From Candidatus Omnitrophota bacterium (lineage in GTDB: Bacteria; Omnitrophota; Gorgyraeia; Gygaellales; Profunditerraquicolaceae), in contig JAPLLU010000087.1 of the NCBI GenBank assembly GCA_026387385.1, positions 1 through 40,515 of the forward strand: 40,515 nucleotides of DNA, written 5' to 3'. The notes under the pieces were generated by a model. That model had not been told where the DNA came from and did not search any database. It worked only from the letters and a program-made list of their open reading frames with translations. The translations under genes and the position numbers were made by a program. Numbering within the stretch: position 1 is the stretch's first letter; every line of letters starts with the position of its first letter. Positions 39,001 to 40,515 of this stretch are shown here, in pieces.

Positions 39001-40515
39001 GAAAAAGCTAGAATTCAATTTATATTTTTATCGCCAATGATTAACAATTACATACAAGACCCATGGATGGATGGATTACCTATTCAAAAGCTTACTCCTG
39101 GACAGGCAGCCCTTGCTTTGATTGCCGGCATATCTGTGAAAACTCCTGCCTCAACCCACATTGTAGAAAACTGGGGTAAGTCAGCTATTTCACGCTTCTT
39201 CAATCCATTTACACATGGAGACCCAGTACTATACGTCTCAGATTTTTACAACTTCCTACAGGAAAACCCTGATAGAGTCAGTGCCTGGATAGTCAACACC
39301 CGCGCAGGGCAAAAAATGAATGAAGATGGTTCTTTCGATTCAGCCCACAGAATTCATATCCCCCAGAGCGTGCGAAACGTCTTACACGCCACATTGGAAG
39401 GTTTAGGTTTAGAAAAATTAAACTATAGGCAACACCCAGTGATGAGAACGCTCATTCCCGAAATCAAAGATAATGATTTAAGCGGGCTTAAAATAGGCGA
39501 ATTCAGCCAAGAAGAGAGATGGCGTTCTCCCGATGATTTCCGAAAAAGAATTATTGTCTACGCCAAGAAGAATTTCCCTGGATTGCCAATAGAGGTACTT
39601 AATGCCTTTGGAAAGGAAGAACAAGAGGAAAAGAATGATGGTGGAAGAGTAGGTTACGGGTCTCAGGCCGCAGGCTACAGGTATCAAGAAGATGTTCGAT
39701 ACGATGGCGGTATCCCAATTGAAAAACTCATTGCCCACAGAATAGAAAGTAAAGAGCAGTTAGAAGACGCCGTCAAAAACGGTATAGAGAGAGTAGAAAT
39801 TGATGTGCAGCTAACCAAGGATAATGAGTTAGTAGCTTTCTGGGGAAAATTAAAAGACGGGTTTGTTTATGATTATACATCGCAAGAATTAGAAAAAATG
39901 TTAGAAAAAAATTTACTCAATTTAGAAAGGGCTTTCAAAGTTGGCAAGGAAGAAAATCTTAAGTTCAATTTGGATATTAAAGATTGGGCCTCTGAAAAAT
40001 ATATTGAATATGAAGAAAAAGTGCTGGATAAAATTAAAGAATTGATAGAAAAATATAATCTTCAAAATCAAGTATCAGCGGATTCATTCAATTGGGGTTA
40101 TCTGGGAAGATTAAAGCAGCTAGCCTCTTACGTAAACACATACTTGGGCACTGAAAAGGAATTCAAGGATTTAGAAGTGATAATTAAAGAAGCAAAGAGG
40201 ATGAATGCTTCTGGTGTATGGATTTATTCTGAAAATTTGTCCCTCGAGCTCACAAAGAGATTACATCGAGAAAATTTAAAAATAATCACTAATTTTGAAG
40301 GCCTAAGGGAGGAATTTAAAGCAGAAGTAGATTTAATAGTCAAAAATTTTGTTAACGAGAGAGAATCCGCTCCCGCCAGGCTCTTACCTGACGGCGGCAA
40401 TATAATCCTACCTCCAAGCACCACTATCCCCAGCCTCAGCGGTTACAATAAAGCCAACTTTAAAGGTAAAATCATCTTTATAAGAGTAGATTTCAATGTC
40501 TCAGATGAGACCGGC
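1..40515 (+). CDS. Internal fragment of one giant multidomain ORF (>=13,505 aa), open at both ends
   Basis: Frame 1 translates continuously from RVTESPLTPAEESEMLAYFA to ...KANFKGKIIFIRVDFNVSDETG. No in-frame stop was seen while reading, and family motifs remain in the same frame from end to end. Window length is divisible by 3. No listed + ORF is in frame 1. Confidence 0.95.
10..243 (+). repeat. Two tandem 117-bp (39-aa) repeats; array probably continues upstream
   Basis: ESPLTPAEESEMLAYFAAHPELQPGDIFTLSTGRIVRIV followed by EEPLTSEEESEMIAYFAAHPELRPGDVFILSTGRIVHVV. The first residues (RVTESP) align with RIVEEP at the internal junction. Confidence 0.92.
271..501 (+). repeat. About 10-11 tandem 21-bp (7-aa) repeats, consensus [QK]P[DE]TI[VIE][LI], decaying at the 3' end
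   Basis: caacccgagaccattgttctc repeated in register: QPETIVL QPETIVL QPDTIIL KPDTIEL KPDTIIL QPDTIML KPETIEI KPDTIIA RADTIVA KADTIKA NADTNFK. Confidence 0.95.
1201..2160 (+). other. Domain: clan GH-A glycoside hydrolase (TIM barrel, GH2/GH17/GH72-like)
   Basis: FIIRGVTYS...SGINTVRTYYPPTASLLDAFARHNIRVIVGIPY...YKNHPAILMWEFGNEYNYN (acid/base NE at about 1567-1572)...KPVYLSETGADSYN (candidate nucleophile E at about 1828)...MSWQDEWWKG. Confidence 0.8.
2260..4380 (+). other. Long beta-rich region of unknown function, aromatic-rich and probably extracytoplasmic
   Basis: TQYGVPGDYLGRSIIIDRGQTIFIAKTF..., YYRVGYYNPNTGEVWYRWHYPVHIWGGYVYEERGYF, YQVARILNKLPQTIGFEVIQYNP. Lies between the GH domain and the first TM. 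Confidence 0.5.
4396..4461 (+). other. Transmembrane helix
   Basis: WLLVVGMTVATVGFFAGLILLGKRAEKKARDQELKEKAKG: hydrophobic span followed by a strongly basic segment. Confidence 0.85.
5430..8670 (+). other. Domain: multi-TM GT48-like 1,3-beta-glucan (callose/FKS) synthase
   Basis: ERIQRFIGAWYMRMPQALDWDELPSLTAIITCFDEQVITS; FLIPLNWFISRYILDWINF; KPDSNLDNRAIKGKTIGQNAGVEYARGDIVLFFDSNASVRFEEAIRIPAVLAEF; ASEDLLGAIRMWEEGYDTTHREYILFGKGRERG...LILGRQVERSLRSDKLHMGQKMMLIFALSFYTKKP. These correspond to remembered GT48 motifs (FxxxMPxAP, ...NQDNYLEEAFKMRNLLEEF, LSEDIFAG...EGxxTHHEYIQxGKGRDVG...LSRDxYRLG...SFYFTT). TM clusters near 5480-5640, 5690-5910, 7550-7770 and 8160-8640. Confidence 0.8.
8695..8880 (+). 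other. Low-complexity Pro/Ser/Gly/Gln linker
   Basis: AEPAAQPETPKVTPSASGSQLPGSGSQNPGSQSSATEIPSDIPPTTPLNLPDLSKGSFSG. Confidence 0.85.
8970..10110 (+). other. Domain: GT-B glycosyltransferase, GT4 / group 1 family
   Basis: KTIVIVTHNFLASGGVETYLPSLTSRLAKN...LAPNRIHQYKGSKDLLEAASQLKKKG...GNVIMKPVAIPQAELKNWYAACDIVVLPTYAEGLPLVLLEAQLMERVAVAYRIDGTQEAMKENETGVLVD. Confidence 0.93.
10580..11220 (+). other. Domain: protein-kinase-like fold (putative)
   Basis: IIGEGIEFVVYTKEGLDFVVKPPKF (N-lobe Lys), LIAPFVLG, then KALERGLWMMDNSVFKNYGIDEKENVVFMDLGHIAR (catalytic/metal-loop-like). Confidence 0.5.
11260..13160 (+). other. Domain: phosphoglucose isomerase
   Basis: IKTGIGGQHTPFAGI (GIGG), ALIPSSKSGSTDETM (SIS SKSGSTxET motif), DNVGGRWTGDLHMM (PGI signature-like), KSCEQNFNESIWQGG, HNVSSHLVRDYF. 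Confidence 0.9.
13500..15720 (+). other. Domain: phosphoglucomutase/phosphomannomutase superfamily
   Basis: KAKFSTAGIRAFIDI (FGTSGIRG-like), CGATHYTSSHSANYLYGRKNL (catalytic SSH loop), ECDPDSDRF (metal loop, 14560-14577), ELDFRPSGTDPLKSKIYIHAE (phosphate loop, near 15580). Confidence 0.92.
16060..16830 (+). other. Domain: UPF0489 / arginase-deacetylase-like (putative)
   Basis: PVLISENHGWAEVFWGLMWARKKVRGKGILVNFDLHSDIDF...RPVFISIDADYYTARY...LITFSFST: E-x-H, D-x-H-x-D and D-x-D metal-ligand pattern. Confidence 0.55.
16279..16341 (+). repeat. 21-bp tandem repeat, 2 near-identical copies plus 1 degenerate copy
   Basis: tcaggaatcgtcaatagacat / tcaggaatcgtcaatggacat / caagtaaccgtcaatggatat; encodes SGIVNRH SGIVNGH QVTVNGY inside the putative UPF0489 domain. 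Confidence 0.9.
16990..18480 (+). other. Domain: ribose-phosphate pyrophosphokinase (PRPP synthetase), with an extra N-terminal half
   Basis: ETSRFPDGEWYLRI...; NVVLVHSTENNFDIAELWLMLIALRQANVACISLIETYSGYSRQDKKFKEGEGVSAATM; LLVLGPDDGAFNYVQEAAEVL; WVFIIDDETSTGGTLLAATYVL. Confidence 0.88.
18532..18730 (+). other. Short hydrophobic/TM module, copy 1
   Basis: NKFYSFFPFTFLSVGSIPVISDIINWISNNPVWAGLIGSGVVGLGIGLFFAVW. Confidence 0.75.
18745..19410 (+). repeat. HEAT / PBS-lyase-like repeats (about 31-33 aa units)
   Basis: SDARSSAAEALKKLGVTKDQLIEGYIKALSSRNSDARSCAAEALKKLGVTKDQLVESYIKAL...[43 protein letters not shown]...; consecutive copies are strongly similar at DNA level. Confidence 0.95.
19537..20410 (+). 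other. Second TM + HEAT-like module (copy 2)
   Basis: TKFYSFLPLAFLSAGSIPVISDIILTLQNIIQP...; TM helices to about 20000; HEAT-like KKAAEAILQISGVPREEAINGYLKALSNPYSSVRIYAIRALVKIG; IYGPYGELSGTCIKENPEY echoes DYGPYGERCGSHTEYNSEY of copy 1. Confidence 0.8.
20460..21300 (+). other. Domain: CCA-adding / poly(A) polymerase head-type nucleotidyltransferase
   Basis: ILVIGGAVRSIFFDENVYDFDISIGADLTDGERK (GGxVRD...DxD-like), followed by PIGSLEDLLQGRISILGNGLNFGINDILRLLRLKYQYGLEID. Confidence 0.8.
22080..23830 (+). other. Domain: L-fucokinase / fucose-1-phosphate guanylyltransferase-like nucleotidyltransferase
   Basis: NNLIVGLHGGGQSSRNPKYTQIGKFNGYLP (HSGGxSxRxP-like), INTYGDALITFNP, GTAAIDEKGLIKQFVEKPL, MNTAFAVLGPAILV, KTHMNRSLEDWFNELRILEPRIDIDKIWAPGTAHLLSTARIFPGLS. 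Confidence 0.75.
24060..24540 (+). other. Small HExxE...AH domain, copy 2 (copy 1 at about 21560-21850); function unknown
   Basis: NIFYIHPWYLELSANPALKPLIDDLWRHEYSEFGNKGLSQEAAHAAACQASYDYF; compare NSIYILVPSEEEFLNLPVPELAKILVHESVELATKLESSKKGIDWDSLVEDAHKVALEFV. Confidence 0.5.
26130..26960 (+). repeat. About 94-95-aa (282-285 bp) helical tandem repeats
   Basis: Motif recurs: YEQKQKETHNSIESFIGEYIQ..., YERNQKERHRSIEEFIVEYVQ..., FEEKQKDKGRSIEQFIK...; preceded by LQAHGLWLLEKLYKG / LYALGYSTLCDLLLG / LRYLGYTSLYKLIVG / LRYLGRYDLIHFL. Confidence 0.88.
26998..27600 (+). other. Domain: second protein-kinase-like domain (putative)
   Basis: IWRKFDEGSEAIIYVG...LRVAKRVHWGKTKAGYASFLKHLILRVLDDYF...YIFVEGVEAFSLD...WKKIDFGSQST (VAxK-like and DFG-like). 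Confidence 0.5.
27742..27867 (+). repeat. Long direct repeat, copy A (partner at 40390-40515)
   Basis: gacggcggcaatataatcctgcctccaagcaccactatccccagcctcagcgg...gatgagaccggc; I count a single mismatch over 126 nt against 40390-40515. Confidence 0.95.
27757..29115 (+). other. pgk-like: Domain: phosphoglycerate kinase (complete)
   Basis: IIFIRVDFNVSDETGKIKSVKRILEAMPTLVYLMEAGATIVLASHNGRPSGK; NVLENTRFFKGEEKND; FDAFGTAERVHSSTGGVA; GLIIGGGPKVSEK; FYNGNVGVEELLEF; VIGGGDTTKSAEKNKVDTKVTHCSTGGGASAAFLKG. Confidence 0.95.
29143..29223 (+). repeat. Degenerate third copy of the DGGNIILPPSTT linker / PGK N-terminus
   Basis: gacggcggcaatataattctacctctaagcaccactaccctcatactcagcgcttacaataaagacaacgaaggtaaagag = DGGNIILPLSTTTLILSAYNKDNEGKE vs DGGNIILPPSTTIPSLSGYNKANFKGK. 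Confidence 0.88.
29290..29920 (+). other. Domain: Nudix hydrolase (isopentenyl-diphosphate isomerase-like subgroup)
   Basis: DGTWHRSVFVFVIDKEGKILRQQRSFKKELYPGAYDISVGAHICCFDADSRSAAARELLEELF: Nudix-box-like with AARELLEEL. Confidence 0.85.
31880..32325 (+). other. Domain: GNAT-type acetyltransferase-like
   Basis: YTIEVYKGRDNIGRVDFEL...NYKGIGRALVSLALGLSREEGLKCFIAWMSVADSFWLGLGFERIG (QxxGxG/A-like loop and terminal LGFxxIG). Confidence 0.7.
32962..33915 (+). other. arcC-like: Domain: carbamate kinase
   Basis: [163 protein letters not shown]. Confidence 0.96.
34750..35900 (+). other. Domain: histidinol-phosphate aminotransferase-like (PLP fold type I)
   Basis: PYIPGKGPKEIWTELNELYPRKYKPEDIGKLSSNENPEILP; FLGNGASEAVGRIISALAKEGDTIVFPEKTFTLYP; LVNPRNPLGLVITRKEL; IIIIDEAYYEF; VIRSFSKILGLAGMRAGYAIA (PLP Lys codon at 35482). 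Confidence 0.93.
36540..37620 (+). other. Extra, partial ATP-PEP carboxykinase N-terminal domain
   Basis: QAMSERFVRAYRKGKIIVMV...HRQAYAGLFAATFGKG...IRLYISRSDSKSEIFAYLFRLQFKV...PIILFFAPELTNNASRYLFLDQGVGFCYGKDYYGEI parallels the following copy; no P-loop before copy 2 begins. Confidence 0.8.
37640..39600 (+). other. pckA-like: Domain: phosphoenolpyruvate carboxykinase (ATP)
   Basis: FVPFTRQKAYAGIMVPSNRKSRDKEH; IRLYISKADPRAERYAYFFRSQFRAP; FFGLSGSGKTTYSTSE (kinase-1 motif, 38557-38601); PIQKLTPGQAALALIAGISVKTPAST; SAWIVNTRAG. Confidence 0.9.
39712..40370 (+). other. Domain: glycerophosphodiester phosphodiesterase-like (probably degenerate active site)
   Basis: IPIEKLIAHRIESKEQLEDAVKNGIERVEIDVQLTKDNELVAFWG...KFNLDIKDW...YNLQNQVSADSFNWGYLGRLKQL; GDPD spacing, but the usual HRG and HD motifs are altered. 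Confidence 0.65.
40390..40515 (+). other. Start of a second phosphoglycerate kinase copy, truncated by the window end
   Basis: DGGNIILPPSTTIPSLSGYNKANFKGKIIFIRVDFNVSDETG; near-identical DNA to 27742-27867. Confidence 0.93.

Noticed and set aside
1889-39738. All other short ORFs in the supplied track (both strands)
   Set aside because: Every one lies inside the giant + frame 1. The + strand ones are in frames 2 or 3. None shows a recognisable family, and the coding-frame motifs all belong to frame 1.
28857-40424. Two similar minus-strand ORFs (28857-29186 and 40224-40424) sharing GRIILPPS.KSLAGAD.LSL
   Set aside because: The similarity is the reverse complement of the shared SAPAKLL-DGGNIILP linker DNA, not a conserved antisense protein.
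1-40515. Operon of separate genes (pgi, pgm, prs, pgk, arcC, hisC, pckA) with missed stops
   Set aside because: No stop codon or frame change occurs between any of the domains. Linkers are translated low-complexity or repeated sequence. Unlikely by chance over 40 kb, though sequencing errors cannot be excluded without reads.
1-40515. tRNA, rRNA, CRISPR array, transposon ends
   Set aside because: No cloverleaf, rRNA core, regularly spaced palindromic repeats or transposase motifs noticed; the tandem repeats found are coding and in frame.

Overview
The whole window (40,515 nt = exactly 13,505 codons) reads as one uninterrupted + strand open frame (frame 1). It enters in-frame at base 1 and leaves in-frame at base 40515. 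I saw no in-frame stop and no intergenic gap. The supplied ORF track misses this frame because neither its start nor its stop lies in the window. Every + strand ORF listed there is in frame 2 or 3, and the minus ORFs are antisense shadows. The window is therefore an internal fragment of a giant gene encoding at least 13,505 aa. Recognisable modules in order: 39-aa and 7-aa tandem repeats; a clan GH-A glycosidase domain; a long beta-rich region and a TM helix; a multi-TM domain resembling eukaryotic GT48 (1,3-beta-glucan/callose synthase); a GT4 glycosyltransferase; a kinase-like domain; phosphoglucose isomerase; phosphoglucomutase; a UPF0489/arginase-like domain; PRPP synthetase; duplicated TM+HEAT modules; a CCA/poly(A)-polymerase-type nucleotidyltransferase; an L-fucokinase/fucose-1-P guanylyltransferase-like domain; helical repeats; a second kinase-like domain; phosphoglycerate kinase; Nudix; GNAT; carbamate kinase; HisC-like aminotransferase; duplicated ATP-PEP carboxykinase; a degenerate GDPD-like domain; and the start of a second phosphoglycerate kinase that is almost identical in DNA to the first. 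From about 24.6 kb onward, most modules are separated by a recurrent 'DGG' linker (15 instances noticed). The combination suggests a membrane-anchored giant synthase with fused sugar-phosphate metabolism, plus a C-terminal half built by cassette accretion. Giant ORFs of this kind are known from Candidatus Omnitrophota; that taxonomic assignment is inference. All domain calls come from motif recognition by eye, with no database search.
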